This document shows positions 24,763-33,452 of a stretch of 64,000 nt of DNA, one piece after another. Within the stretch, counting starts at the first letter, position 1. Each line of letters begins with the position of its first letter. A model generated the notes under the pieces. That model was not told the DNA's origin and ran no database searches. It was given only the letters and a program-made list of their open reading frames with translations. Source of the stretch: Hymenobacter jejuensis (GTDB lineage: Bacteria; Bacteroidota; Bacteroidia; Cytophagales; Hymenobacteraceae); the NCBI RefSeq assembly GCF_006337165.1, contig NZ_CP040896.1, forward strand, positions 806,001-870,000. Reading direction: 5' to 3'. The position numbers and the translations under genes were made by a program.

Positions 24763-25420
24763 CCTCTTCTTTGCGCCACCAGAAGTGAAAGCCCATCCGC
24801 AGTAGAATTAGCCAAAACAACCCAGCGGCAAAGCCAGCCAGCACATCGGTGGCGTAGTGGACGTGCAAATACACGCGCGTCAGGCCGATAAGCACCGACC
24901 ACGCCATGAGCAGCACGGCCCAGAGCGGGTGCTGCCGATGGCGCCATAAAATCCAGGCCAAACAGCCGTAAAAAGCCATCCCGATCATGGAATGGCCGCT
25001 GGGAAAGCTCAGGCCCATCTGCTGCAACAGGGCCGAACTAGGCCGCACCCGGTGGAAACTGCTTTTGAGCAGTTGGTTAAGCGCCGAGGCTCCTGCAACG
25101 GCCAAAAAAACTTCGGTGGCTTCACGCCGCAAGCCCCGCCACCACATCAGAGCGGGCACCACAAGGCCCACCATCACCAGAAAAGGCAGCGAAGCAAAAA
25201 ACGTAATCACACCGACCCAAGCTGTGAGGCCCGGCTCATGCTGGCGCAGCGCATCCATCTGCGCAAAGCCAAACTGATCGAGCGCCGTGGAGTGCTCCAC
25301 AAAAACCACCCGCGCCAAGTAAAAGAACGCGAGCAGGGAGCTGACAAACACGAGCCCCACCAGCAGTACCTCCGCCGTCAGGATTTCGAGCAGCGCCAGA
25401 AGCCGCCGGGCTTGTTTCAT
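24737..25420 (-). CDS. PAP2 superfamily phosphatase, paralogue A
   Basis: This inner-membrane phosphatase has 227 residues and about six helices. The three PAP2 motifs are complete: KSSFHRVRPS, FPSGHSM and TRVYLHVHYATDV, which together give the catalytic histidines and arginines facing the periplasm. Likely substrates are phosphatidic acid, phosphatidylglycerol phosphate or undecaprenyl diphosphate; the sequence does not separate them. The next minus-strand gene upstream beyond the tRNA is a paralogue with near-identical motif 3, so the pair arose by duplication. Confidence 0.93.
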   Translation of the reverse strand: MKQARRLLALLEILTAEVLLVGLVFVSSLLAFFYLARVVFVEHSTALDQFGFAQMDALRQHEPGLTAWVGVITFFASLPFLVMVGLVVPALMWWRGLRREATEVFLAVAGASALNQLLKSSFHRVRPSSALLQQMGLSFPSGHSMIGMAFYGCLAWILWRHRQHPLWAVLLMAWSVLIGLTRVYLHVHYATDVLAGFAAGLFWLILLRMGFHFWWRKEEETLKSVKS

Positions 25421-25508
25421 AACTGGGAGCGTTGGAAGAAGCGGAAAACTTTGTACTACGGGAAGCTGACGGAAACGAAAAAAGCCGACCCTTTGGGGTC
25501 GGCTTTCG

Positions 25509-25593
25509 TGGTGCGCTCGGAGAGACTCGAACTCTCACACCTTTCGGAACTGCCGCCTGAAGACAGCGCGTCTACCAATTTCGCCACAAGCGC
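25509..25593 (-). tRNA. tRNA-Leu (anticodon CAG)
   Basis: On the minus strand the 85-base gene begins GCGCTTGTGGCGAAATTGG and ends GAGCGCACCA, with CCA encoded. The acceptor stem GCGCTTG pairs with CGAGCGC (one T-G pair). The D-arm has the usual GG, the anticodon loop is TTCAGGC, a class II variable arm (GTTCCGAAAGGT region) is present, and the T-arm contains GTTCGAGTC. It lies between the two PAP2 paralogues. Confidence 0.97.
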
Positions 25594-25644
25594 AACTAGA
25601 GGCCAAAAGACTGATTTCCCGTTTGGAGGTGTCTTTTAACGCTG

Positions 25645-25676
25645 CAAAGATACAGGCGGCGCGCAATTTCTGACAA
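25645..25676 (-). promoter_or_regulatory. Promoter of tRNA-Leu
   Basis: Minus-strand TATCTTTG (25652-25645) matches the -7 consensus. TTG at 25676-25674 is 21 bp upstream, slightly longer than usual. Transcription would start about 45 bases before the mature tRNA. Confidence 0.5.
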
Positions 25677-25719
25677 TGCCGCCCGAAAAAAATTACCCAA
25701 AGCCAGGGTTTGAACCCCG

Positions 25720-26436
25720 TTATAACTGTTTCTCAACTGGTTGCGCAACGGCCCGAAACCGCTTTTTTACCACATCCTCCAAGCGCCGCAACATAGGAAT
25801 GGCAATAACGAGCCATACGGCCCCAGCCGTGAAGCCCGCAATCACGTCGGTGGCGTAGTGCACGCGCAGGTATACCCGCGTAATTCCGATCAGCAGAATC
25901 AGCACCACCAACCCTGCCGTAAGCGTCCAGCGTAGCCAAGCTGAGTGCCGCACGTGCGTTTGTACCAGGTAAATCAGGAGGCCGTAAAAAGTAGCGCTGA
26001 TCATGGCGTGACCGCTGGGGAAGCTCAGGCCCGTGGCCGACACCAACGGCAACAACGGGCGCGGCCGTTGATAGAAGTTTTTGAGCACCAGATTGAGCGA
26101 AATACCTCCCAAAGCCACCACAGGCACCATAAGCGTATACCACCGATGCCGGCGCAGCAACAGAAAATACCCAACTAGGGCGAGTGCTGCCACTACGATA
26201 AAATTGCGGGAAGCAAAGAAAGTGACGCCTTCTACCCACTGCTGCCGCTTAGCGCCCAGCAAGTGCTGCGCCCAACCAAAAGCGTTGGCATCAAAGGTTG
26301 CGGCGTCTTGGTCGAACACCTCACGACTCAGCGCCAGAAAAGCCACCACGCCTAATACGCCCAGTATCAGCGTGATCGCAAATTCGGTCAGAAACAGCGT
26401 AAACCCGGCCAGCAGGCGACGAAGGGCGTTGGTCAT
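25720..26436 (-). CDS. PAP2 superfamily phosphatase, paralogue B
   Basis: The 238-residue integral membrane phosphatase carries LKNFYQRPRPL, FPSGHAM and TRVYLRVHYATDV as the three PAP2 motifs. Helices flank a periplasmic N-terminal loop (VFDQDAATFDANAFGW). It aligns with paralogue A along its length, including RRLLA at the start, TFFAS in the middle and HYATDV near the end, but is clearly diverged. ATG 26436 is preferred to a TTG at 26466. It diverges from a methyltransferase gene 109 bp away, so the intervening stretch probably holds both promoters. Confidence 0.92.
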   Translation of the reverse strand: MTNALRRLLAGFTLFLTEFAITLILGVLGVVAFLALSREVFDQDAATFDANAFGWAQHLLGAKRQQWVEGVTFFASRNFIVVAALALVGYFLLLRRHRWYTLMVPVVALGGISLNLVLKNFYQRPRPLLPLVSATGLSFPSGHAMISATFYGLLIYLVQTHVRHSAWLRWTLTAGLVVLILLIGITRVYLRVHYATDVIAGFTAGAVWLVIAIPMLRRLEDVVKKRFRAVAQPVEKQL

Positions 26437-26545
26437 AAGTGGGGCATATGCTTTAGCTTGCGCCAATACGAGCGCTATGCGAAGCTGCTCCTACAACGCA
26501 GCAAACGGCCTGGGCGTTTTTGCAGGCTCACTTTGACCACTCCTT

Positions 26546-27199
26546 ATGCCCCTTCCCGATGCCGGCTTCGACCGGGTAGCGACTTTTTACGACCCGCTGG
26601 CCCGGCTGGTATTTGGCCGGGCGTTGCAACAGGCGCAGCGCGCAGCGTTGGATGGGCTGCCGCCTGGCTCACCCAACGTGCTGATCATCGGCGGGGGCTC
26701 GGGCTGGGTATTGACGGAGGTGCTGCGCCGGCGGCCGACCGCTCGGGTAGTGTACTTGGAGGCGGCTCCTGCCATGTTGGCCAAATCGCGGCGGCTAATG
26801 CAGCAAACGCTACCCGGCTTGTTGGGGCAAGTTGAATTTCGCTTGGGCACCGAAAATGCGCTGTTGCCAACCGAGCAGTTCGACGCGCTGATCACGTTTT
26901 TCCTGCTGGATTTGTTTGAACCCATTCGGACGCGCTCGCTTGTGCATCGCCTCTACGAAGCTCGCAATCCAAGTGCGCCGTGGCTGCTAGCCGACTTCTA
27001 TCCGCCGCGCTGGTGGTGGCAGCGGCTGTTGCTAAGCACTATGTATCAGTTCTTTCGCCTTACCACGGGCATCAGTGGCCGGCAACTACCGCCGTTTCGG
27101 GAGGAAATGGCCAGGCTGGGGCTGCACATTCAAAAGCAGCAGTTTTTCTACGGCGGCTTAGTAGAGGCCGCGGTCCTGAACGAGGGCCCGGCAACGTAA
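26546..27199 (+). CDS. SAM-dependent methyltransferase
   Basis: This 217-residue class I methyltransferase starts with a substrate-side segment (FDRVATFYDPLARLVFG) typical of UbiE-like enzymes. The SAM-binding motif is VLIIGGGSGWVLTEVL near residues 45-60, an acidic residue ends strand 2 (VVYLEAAPAM), and ENALLPTEQFDALITFFLLD provides motifs II and III. The C-terminal part has amphipathic or membrane-facing aromatics (PPRWWWQRLLLSTMYQFF), suggesting a hydrophobic substrate. The acceptor is unknown. Confidence 0.87.
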   Translation: MPLPDAGFDRVATFYDPLARLVFGRALQQAQRAALDGLPPGSPNVLIIGGGSGWVLTEVLRRRPTARVVYLEAAPAMLAKSRRLMQQTLPGLLGQVEFRLGTENALLPTEQFDALITFFLLDLFEPIRTRSLVHRLYEARNPSAPWLLADFYPPRWWWQRLLLSTMYQFFRLTTGISGRQLPPFREEMARLGLHIQKQQFFYGGLVEAAVLNEGPAT

Positions 27200-27343
27200 G
27201 TGCGATCAGCTCTTCGCGGAGCTGTCTCCGTCGGGGCAGTAGCCCGTGCAGCTTAGCTCTTGGCAGAAAAGCAGTTGGCTCAAAAGCCAAATCACTATTT
27301 TCGGCCCGTTCTTACCGTTTCAGCTTTTTCTTACTCATTTCTT

Positions 27344-29191
27344 ATGCGGAACCCGGCCGCGACGCTCCTGCTCGCCTGCGCACTTCCTTTTGCCTGTACC
27401 CTGAACACTCTTGCGCAAGCACAAAGTCCTGTGCAATACACAGTTGCCTTCCCGAATGCCGTACACCACGAAGCGCAGGTCACGGCCGTTTTTACCGAGG
27501 TAAAACCGGGCACTTTGCAAGTCCGAATGGCGCGCAGCTCTCCGGGCCGCTACGCGCTGCACGAGTTTGCCAAGAACGTGTACAATGTGCAGGCGACCGA
27601 TTCAAAAGGTAAAGCCTTGTCTATCAGCCGCTCCGATCCGTACAGCTGGGACGTAAGCGGCCACGATGGCACCGTGCGCTTCACCTACACTCTTTTCGGC
27701 GATCGCACCGATGGCACGTACGCGGGCATCGATTTTCAGCACGCCCACCTGAACATGCCCGCTACGCTGGCCTACGCGCGCGGTTTAGAACAGCGCCCTA
27801 TTGAGGTTCGGTTCGACGCGCCCGCGAGCTGGCAGGTGGCTACCCAACTACGCCCCGATGGCAAAGGCACGTACTTCGCGCCGCATCTGCAATACCTGAT
27901 GGATAGTCCTACTTCGCTGGGGGCGCAAAAAGTGCGTTCGTGGCAGGAACAAGGACGCACCATCGAAATGTCGGTGCTGCACGACGGCACCGATACCGAG
28001 CTGGATGCCTACGTCGACCAAGCCAAGAAGGTAGTGAAGGAAGCCGCTGCCGTGTTTGGCGAGCTGCCAGCCTATGATTTCGGGCGGTATACCTTCGTGG
28101 CCAACTACTTGCCTGGCACCAGCGGCGACGGCATGGAGCACCGCAACTCCACCAGCATCACGAGTGCCCGCCCGCTGCGCACGGGTGCGCTCGATAACCT
28201 GGGCACGGTTTCGCACGAGTTTTTTCACTCCTGGAACGTAGAGCGCATCCGACCTAAGTCCTTGGAGCCCTTCGACTTCGACCGGGCCAACATGAGCGAA
28301 GCGCTGTGGTTTGCCGAAGGCTTCACGCAGTACTACGGCGACTTGCTGCTTCGCCGCGCGGGCGCCTTCACCGACAAACAATACTTGGAAGAAGTAAGCG
28401 GGCTGGTGAATGCGATGGTCAACTCGCCGGGTGCGCAGCAATACTCGCCCGTGCAGATGAGCCAACAAGCGCCGTTTGTGGATGCGGCCGTGAGCATCGA
28501 CCCCAACAATCGCTCAAACACCTATCTATCATACTATTACATCGGGGCGGTGAATGCGTTGGCACTGGATATGCTGCTGCGCCAGAACTACAAAACCGAC
28601 CTCGACGCCTTCATGCGCGCGGTGTGGCAGCAGTACGGCAAGCCCCAACGCGACTACGCGCCCGAGCATCCCTACACCCTTCCCGATTTGCAGCGTGTGC
28701 TAGGCCAGGTTAGCCGCGACACGGCTTTTGCCGGGCGCTTTTTCCGGCAGCACCTGCTGGGGCATGAGCAGCTCAAGTTCGACGAGCTGCTTGCTCCAGC
28801 GGGACTGGTGGTACGCAAAGCCCACGCCGGCCAAGCCAGTTTGGGCCTCAACCGCCTCACATTCAACCCCGACAGCACCGTTACGGTAGCCGGTACCACC
28901 ATCATCAGCAGCCCGCTGTACACGGCCGGCCTCGACCGCGAAGACCAAATCACGAAGCTTGACGGCCAACGTATCATGAACCGCAAAACGCTGGTTGATC
29001 TGCTGGCAAACCACAAGCCCGGCGACGTGCTTCCGGTAGAATACCGCTCGCGTGGGCAGCAGCGCACGGCTCAGGTAACGCTGGCAGAAGATCCGCTGGT
29101 AGAGGTCGTGCCTTATGAAACCGTTAAGCAGCCGCTTACCAAAAAGATGAAGGCTTTCCGCGCAGCATGGCTAGGAAGCAAAGCAAAATGA
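27344..29191 (+). CDS. M61 family metallopeptidase with PDZ domain
   Basis: A signal peptide (about residues 1-24) is followed by the M61 N-terminal beta domain, then a gluzincin catalytic domain: HEFFHSWNVERIRP near residue 290 gives the HExxH-type zinc site, and WFAEGFTQYYGDLL supplies the glutamate ligand. The C-terminal 110 residues form a PDZ domain (GLDREDQITKLDGQRIMNRK, LLANHKPGDVLPVEYRS). Characterised members cleave N-terminal glycine or alanine. The enzyme should act in the periplasm. ATG 27344 is chosen because residues upstream of it would mask the signal peptide. Length is 615, normal for the family. Confidence 0.93.
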   Translation: MRNPAATLLLACALPFACTLNTLAQAQSPVQYTVAFPNAVHHEAQVTAVFTEVKPGTLQVRMARSSPGRYALHEFAKNVYNVQATDSKGKALSISRSDPYSWDVSGHDGTVRFTYTLFGDRTDGTYAGIDFQHAHLNMPATLAYARGLEQRPIEVRFDAPASWQVATQLRPDGKGTYFAPHLQYLMDSPTSLGAQKVRSWQEQGRTIEMSVLHDGTDTELDAYVDQAKKVVKEAAAVFGELPAYDFGRYTFVANYLPGTSGDGMEHRNSTSITSARPLRTGALDNLGTVSHEFFHSWNVERIRPKSLEPFDFDRANMSEALWFAEGFTQYYGDLLLRRAGAFTDKQYLEEVSGLVNAMVNSPGAQQYSPVQMSQQAPFVDAAVSIDPNNRSNTYLSYYYIGAVNALALDMLLRQNYKTDLDAFMRAVWQQYGKPQRDYAPEHPYTLPDLQRVLGQVSRDTAFAGRFFRQHLLGHEQLKFDELLAPAGLVVRKAHAGQASLGLNRLTFNPDSTVTVAGTTIISSPLYTAGLDREDQITKLDGQRIMNRKTLVDLLANHKPGDVLPVEYRSRGQQRTAQVTLAEDPLVEVVPYETVKQPLTKKMKAFRAAWLGSKAK

Positions 29192-29202
29192 CACCGCATA
29201 AC

Positions 29203-29218
29203 TAATTGACAATCAATA
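29203..29218. repeat. Dispersed palindromic repeat copy after the M61 gene
   Basis: TAATTGACAATCAATA is a compact copy 12 bp after the peptidase stop codon. A separate perfect 7-bp hairpin, CGGGGAA-TTA-TTCCCCG (29290-29306), lies further downstream. Confidence 0.55.
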
Positions 29219-29359
29219 CCCTATTAAGAAGAAGGAAAAACTACTAGTAGGCAGCAACTTGTAACCGAGAAACTGCCTCTCAACGTTACCGGGGAATTAT
29301 TCCCCGCCGACAAGCCTTACGAAAGCACCGAACCCACGACTTCCTGCTAGCGGGTTTCG

Positions 29360-29367
29360 TATCTTAG
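29360..29367 (+). promoter_or_regulatory. Candidate -7 element of the beta-barrel gene
   Basis: TATCTTAG has one mismatch to TAnnTTTG and lies 29 bases before the ATG. Confidence 0.3.
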
Positions 29368-29396
29368 CAGAGCAAACTTCTTTTCCTGCCTCATTT

Positions 29397-29984
29397 ATGT
29401 TGCGCTTCCTCTATAGTACTGGCTTGTTGGCGTTGCTGGTTTTGGCCCAAGCTGGGTCGGCGATGGCCCAATCGGCGCCGGTTTCGGCCGCTGAGCCTGC
29501 CCCGGTGGGGCTGAAAGCACCACGGGTTTCGTACAGCCTCAATGCCGGCGCTATGTTTGCAGGGCGCTATGGATCAGCCACTTACCTCAGCCCCACGGCT
29601 TCTTATCGCCTCACCGACCGGTTTCACCTGTTTGGAGGCGTCACGTACCTCCACTCCATGCCGGGTACGGCTTTTTTTCCGGCGGAAGGCAGTCGGTTGG
29701 CGGGCATGACGATGGGCACGAACCACTATCTGGTGCAAGGGGGCGGCACTTACGCCCTCAGCGATCGGGTAGCCCTCACTGGCAGCGCTTGGAAAGACCT
29801 GTCCAATATGCCGGCAGCGCGCGGTTTCAGTCCGTATTCGGGCCTGGGCAATATGGGATCGGGCGTGAATCTGCGGGCCGATTTTCAGGTTACGGAGCAC
29901 CTTTCCGTGTCGGGCGGCGTGCGGGTTTCGAATGGTTATACGCCTGGTTTGCTTGGCTCACCTTACGCCCCGTTTGGCTACTAG
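29397..29984 (+). CDS. Probable small outer-membrane beta-barrel protein
   Basis: The 195-residue product has a signal peptide (cleaved near SAMAQ) and then alternating hydrophobic/polar strands rich in Gly, Tyr and Ser: VSYSLNAGAMFAGRYGS, TASYRLTDRFHLFGGVTYL, GTYALSDRVALTGSAWK and LRADFQVTEHLSVSGGVRVS. This pattern suits an 8-stranded barrel. The end SPYAPFGY has the terminal aromatic residue typical of outer-membrane proteins. No specific family is recognised. The next gene is read in the same direction after a terminator. Confidence 0.72.
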   Translation: MLRFLYSTGLLALLVLAQAGSAMAQSAPVSAAEPAPVGLKAPRVSYSLNAGAMFAGRYGSATYLSPTASYRLTDRFHLFGGVTYLHSMPGTAFFPAEGSRLAGMTMGTNHYLVQGGGTYALSDRVALTGSAWKDLSNMPAARGFSPYSGLGNMGSGVNLRADFQVTEHLSVSGGVRVSNGYTPGLLGSPYAPFGY

Positions 29985-30018
29985 GCTCGCTTCTTGCATT
30001 TCTGTTTTTATCAAATTG

Positions 30019-30045
30019 GCCTGGGCAAAATGCCCGGGCTTTTTG
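30019..30045 (+). terminator. Terminator of the beta-barrel gene
   Basis: GCCTGGGCA / TGCCCGGGC (9 bp, one T-G pair) with a 3-base loop is followed by TTTTTG. Confidence 0.88.
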
Positions 30046-30176
30046 TTGTGTTGGAAGTGAGTGGCGTAGCTTGCACGTGATGCGCTTCGGCGTTGCCAAA
30101 TTACCTATAACTGTTTTACTACCACTGCTACCGAGTTCATAATCTGGCAGTTACATAGCTTGACTTTTTTCTTCGC

Positions 30177-31193
30177 ATGGCCAAAACCCACTTCGTTCGC
30201 AACGAAAACCTGAAAACCATTCGCCCCGGCTACCCTGGCAACAAGATGATCGGGCGCGAATTCTGCAACGGCGACACGCTTTATGAGCCAAGCTTCAGCA
30301 CCGTTTTTCGCTGGAAAGTGCTGACCGAAAACCCGCAGAAGGAAGAGAAAAAGCGCGACACGTGGGCACCCACCGTGGTGCCTTGCACCGAGTTCTTCAA
30401 CTCCACCGACGACATGCTGGTGTGGCTGGGCCACGCAACCTTTTTGCTGCGCGTAGCCGGCGCGACACTGCTTTTCGACCCGGTCCTGTTCGATTCGCCA
30501 TTTCTGCGCCGGCGGCATCCGCTGCCCTGTCAGCCCGAAGAATTGCAAAACATTGATTATCTGCTACTTAGCCACGGTCATCGAGACCATCTTGACGAGA
30601 AATCCATGCGACTGCTGGCTCGTCAAAATCCGCAGATGCAGGTCCTGACCTCGTTGCAGATGACTCCGCTGCTGCGCGACATGGCCAAGGGCTTGGTGGT
30701 GCAGGAAGCCGGTTGGTGGCAACAGTATAATCTGCGGCCTGACTTGCCCTTGGAAATCAGCTATTTACCGGCCTCACATTGGCATCGGCGCGGCCTCAAC
30801 GACCTGAACCGGGTGTTGTGGGGCAGCTTCATGATCCGGACTGCTGACCACCGCACGATCTATTTTGCCGGCGACAGCTCCTTCGCCGACCATTTTGAAG
30901 AAATCGAACAGCAATTTGGCCCCATCGACATCGCCATCGCGCCGATTGGGGCGTACAAGCCGGCCTTCATGATGCAGCTGAGCCACGTCAATCCGCACGA
31001 AGCGGCCAAAGCCGTGAACATTATGCGGGCCGGCCACGTCGTGCCCATGCATTACGGCACCTTCGACCTTTCCGACGAGCCCGCTTCCGAGCCCCTGCGC
31101 CTCCTGCAAGAAGTAGCCGCTGGCGGCATGCTTCGGGGCGAATTGCACGCGCCGGCCGTGGGCGAAATCATGCGCTGGCCAGACTGGGAATAA
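30177..31193 (+). CDS. Metallo-beta-lactamase-fold hydrolase (UlaG / NAPE-PLD-like)
   Basis: Residues from about 80 form the MBL fold. WLGHATFLLRV precedes the first strand, LLSHGHRDHLDEKS (near 133-138) gives the HxHxDH metal site, ASHWHRRGLND provides the third histidine region, YFAGDSSFADHFEEI the bridging aspartate and MHYGTFDLS the last histidine. The N-terminal 75 residues are an extension seen in NAPE-phospholipase D-like proteins. The true substrate in bacteria is unknown. No signal peptide is visible, so it is probably cytoplasmic. Length is 338 residues. Confidence 0.9.
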   Translation: MAKTHFVRNENLKTIRPGYPGNKMIGREFCNGDTLYEPSFSTVFRWKVLTENPQKEEKKRDTWAPTVVPCTEFFNSTDDMLVWLGHATFLLRVAGATLLFDPVLFDSPFLRRRHPLPCQPEELQNIDYLLLSHGHRDHLDEKSMRLLARQNPQMQVLTSLQMTPLLRDMAKGLVVQEAGWWQQYNLRPDLPLEISYLPASHWHRRGLNDLNRVLWGSFMIRTADHRTIYFAGDSSFADHFEEIEQQFGPIDIAIAPIGAYKPAFMMQLSHVNPHEAAKAVNIMRAGHVVPMHYGTFDLSDEPASEPLRLLQEVAAGGMLRGELHAPAVGEIMRWPDWE

Positions 31194-31235
31194 GGGAAAT
31201 GTCGGGGGCAGAATGCTGAATGTTGAATTGCTGGT

Positions 31236-31243
31236 TAGCTTTG
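31236..31243 (+). promoter_or_regulatory. Candidate -7 element of the first symporter gene
   Basis: TAGCTTTG matches TAnnTTTG and would give a leader of about 87 bases. That leader contains CACAGG/CCTGTG and GAGG/CCTC pairings. No clear -33 box is seen. Confidence 0.35.
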
Positions 31244-31335
31244 ATGTTACGTTCTGCCTGAGAGTACCCACAGGCGATCGGTGAGGCCCTGTGCAGCCTC
31301 GTTTCAGATGTAACACTCCACATTCCCGTTTCCGA

Positions 31336-32817
31336 ATGTCCCCCACCCTTGTACTGAGCCTGATTGCGGGCTATTTCACGGTTCTGGTCATCATTTCCAT
31401 TCTCACCTCGCGCAAAGCGACCAGTGAGAGCTTTTTCGTGGCCAACCGCAACGCCCCGTGGTACATGGTGGCGTTCGCCATGATCGGGACCTCGCTTTCC
31501 GGCGTCACGTTCATTTCGGTGCCGGGCATGGTGTACTCGCAGTCGTGGAGCTACATGGCGGTGGTATTTGGCTATATCGTTGGTTATCTGGTGATTGGCA
31601 CGGTGCTGATGCCTCTGTATTATCGCTTGCAGCTGGTTTCGATCTATACCTACCTGGAGCAGCGATTCGGGTTTTGGAGCTACAAAACCGGGGCGTTTTA
31701 TTTTCTGGTTTCGCGGGCCGTGGGCGCGTCTTTTCGCCTGTTTCTGGTGGCGGGCGTGTTGCAGTTTGCCGTGTTCGATCAGATGGGCGTGCCCTTTGCT
31801 GTTACGGTAAGTGTCAGTATTCTACTGATTTACCTCTACACCTTCCGCGGCGGACTCAAAACCATCCTCTGGACCGATGCTTTCCAAACGATGGCGATGC
31901 TGCTGTGCGTTGGCGTAAGTATCTATTTGATTTCCAGCGAATTGAATCTGGGGTTCAAGGAAATGGTGCAGACCGTAAAGAACAGCGATATGGCGCGCAT
32001 CTACTTCTCCGACCTGAAGGACGACAAGTTCTTCTGGAAGCAGTTTGCGTCGGGAGCGTTCATTACCATCGTCATGACGGGCCTCGATCAGGATCTGATG
32101 CAGAAAAACCTGAGCTGCCGTAATCTCGCCGATGCGCAGAAAAACATGTTCTGGTTCACGATTTCGCTGGTGTTTGTAAACATCTTTTTCCTGTCGCTGG
32201 GCGTGTTGCTGTACAAATTTGCCGCGGCCAAGGGCATTCAGTTGCCGATGAACGACGCCGGTAAAGTAGTGGGCGACAATGTGTTTCCGCTGCTGGCCAC
32301 CGAGCATTTCACGCTGTTTGCGGGCATCATTTTCATCTTGGGCATCATAGCCGTAACCTATGCCTCCGCCGACTCGGCCCTGACGGCGCTCACGACGTCC
32401 TTCTGCGTCGATTTTCTGGACATCAAGCGCTTTCCCGAGCAAAAGCAAACCCGGATGCGCCAGCTTTCGCACTTTGCGTTTTCTATCGTCCTGATTATCA
32501 TCATCTTGATTTTCAAGGCCATCAACGACCAGAGCGTGATCACGGCAGTATTTAAGGCGGCTGGCTACACGTATGGGCCGTTGTTGGGCCTGTACTCGTT
32601 TGGCATTTTTACGCGCCGTAGCCTCACCGACAAGCTGGTACCGTACATCTGCCTGGCGACGCCCATCATCACGTATATCATCAACGCCCACTCGAAGGAG
32701 TGGTTTGGTGGGTATGAATTTGGGTTTGAGATCCTGATCCTGAACGGGTTACTCACCTTTATGGGGCTGCTGGCAATTTCACGGCCGCGGGTCGCGGAGT
32801 TGAACCCAGCGCGCTAA
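31336..32817 (+). CDS. Sodium:solute symporter (SSS family)
   Basis: This LeuT-fold transporter of 493 residues has about 13 helices. Characteristic stretches are TSRKATSESFFVANRNAPWY after helix 1, FAMIGTSLSGVTFISVPGMV in the unwound helix, YTYLEQRFGFWSYKTGAFYF, YTFRGGLKTILWTDAFQTM, the sodium-site region VMTGLDQDLMQKNLSCR, and TYASADSALTALTTSFCVD, whose serines line the second sodium site. The substrate may be a sugar, amino acid or carboxylate; it cannot be read from the sequence. ATG 31336 is chosen because it directly precedes helix 1. It is unrelated in position to the second symporter at 37.6 kb. Confidence 0.93.
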   Translation: MSPTLVLSLIAGYFTVLVIISILTSRKATSESFFVANRNAPWYMVAFAMIGTSLSGVTFISVPGMVYSQSWSYMAVVFGYIVGYLVIGTVLMPLYYRLQLVSIYTYLEQRFGFWSYKTGAFYFLVSRAVGASFRLFLVAGVLQFAVFDQMGVPFAVTVSVSILLIYLYTFRGGLKTILWTDAFQTMAMLLCVGVSIYLISSELNLGFKEMVQTVKNSDMARIYFSDLKDDKFFWKQFASGAFITIVMTGLDQDLMQKNLSCRNLADAQKNMFWFTISLVFVNIFFLSLGVLLYKFAAAKGIQLPMNDAGKVVGDNVFPLLATEHFTLFAGIIFILGIIAVTYASADSALTALTTSFCVDFLDIKRFPEQKQTRMRQLSHFAFSIVLIIIILIFKAINDQSVITAVFKAAGYTYGPLLGLYSFGIFTRRSLTDKLVPYICLATPIITYIINAHSKEWFGGYEFGFEILILNGLLTFMGLLAISRPRVAELNPAR

Positions 32818-32859
32818 GCGTTGTTAACGAAGACGGCAGTCGGCGCGGGTACTTGTGCG

Positions 32860-32867
32860 TACCTTTG
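32860..32867 (+). promoter_or_regulatory. -7 element of the TonB-domain gene
   Basis: A perfect TACCTTTG lies 31 bases before the ATG; no TTTG is seen at the usual -33 distance. Confidence 0.42.
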
Positions 32868-32898
32868 CAGTGGGTTGCCTGAGGCACCTCGCTGACCT

Positions 32899-33387
32899 AT
32901 GAAACATCTGTTCTTCATTCTTGGGCTCGTAGCTTCGGGCGCCACCGCACAAGCCCAAACGCCGGCCACTCCGCCCGCCAAGCAGCCCATCGAACTGAAG
33001 GCAGGCCACATGCAGGCTCAGGCCAAACCGGCGGCCAACCGGCCCGACGTTCCCCCGCAATTTCCGGGTGGCGCGCAGGCCATGAACGACTTTTTTCAGC
33101 AGAATGTAAAGTATCCGGAGGCCGCGCGCGTCAAGCAGGTTAACGGCAACGTGGTAACGGCTTTCACCATCCAACCCGACGGAAAACTTGCGAACCTGTC
33201 GGTGGTAACGCCGCTCACGCCAGAGTGTGATGCAGAAGCCCTGCGCGTGCTCAAGCTGATGCCTGCGTGGAAGCCCGCCACCCGCAAGGGCGAACCCGTG
33301 GCCGTGCAGGCTCGGCTGCCGGTACCGTTCGGCAACTCGACCAACCTGAAAGTGGAGAAGGCAAAAACCAAAACCAAGTTTGAATAA
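32899..33387 (+). CDS. Periplasmic protein with TonB C-terminal domain
   Basis: A signal peptide (residues 1-20, ending TAQAQ) is followed by a Pro/Ala-rich linker and a TonB-type C-terminal domain: PQFPGGAQAMNDFFQQNVKY, PEAARVKQVNGNVVTAFTI and EALRVLKLMPAWKPATRKGE match the Bacteroidota version. Because it lacks the N-terminal transmembrane anchor of true TonB, it is probably a soluble periplasmic or regulator-type protein and not the energy-transducing TonB. Length is 162 residues. The last 15 residues are Lys-rich. Confidence 0.87.
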   Translation: MKHLFFILGLVASGATAQAQTPATPPAKQPIELKAGHMQAQAKPAANRPDVPPQFPGGAQAMNDFFQQNVKYPEAARVKQVNGNVVTAFTIQPDGKLANLSVVTPLTPECDAEALRVLKLMPAWKPATRKGEPVAVQARLPVPFGNSTNLKVEKAKTKTKFE

Positions 33388-33452
33388 TTGATAAACTAAC
33401 CCGTTGTTGGATAGCACCTTACGTTAGCTCAACAACGGTCCCGATTACATAA

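Noticed and set aside
25694..25719. A GGTTTGAACCCC stretch resembling a tRNA T-arm on the minus strand
   Set aside because: No acceptor, D- or anticodon arm accompanies it, and the stem does not pair properly. It is probably part of a weak terminator after the second PAP2 gene.
31257..31280. CTGAGAGTACCC, reminiscent of a TPP riboswitch (CTGAGA)
   Set aside because: The other invariant parts (AACCTGAT and GCGTAGGGA) are absent from the leader.
31822..32691. 289-codon minus-strand frame over the first symporter
   Set aside because: The symporter motifs on the plus strand are clear; the antisense product is His/Gln-rich with no domain.
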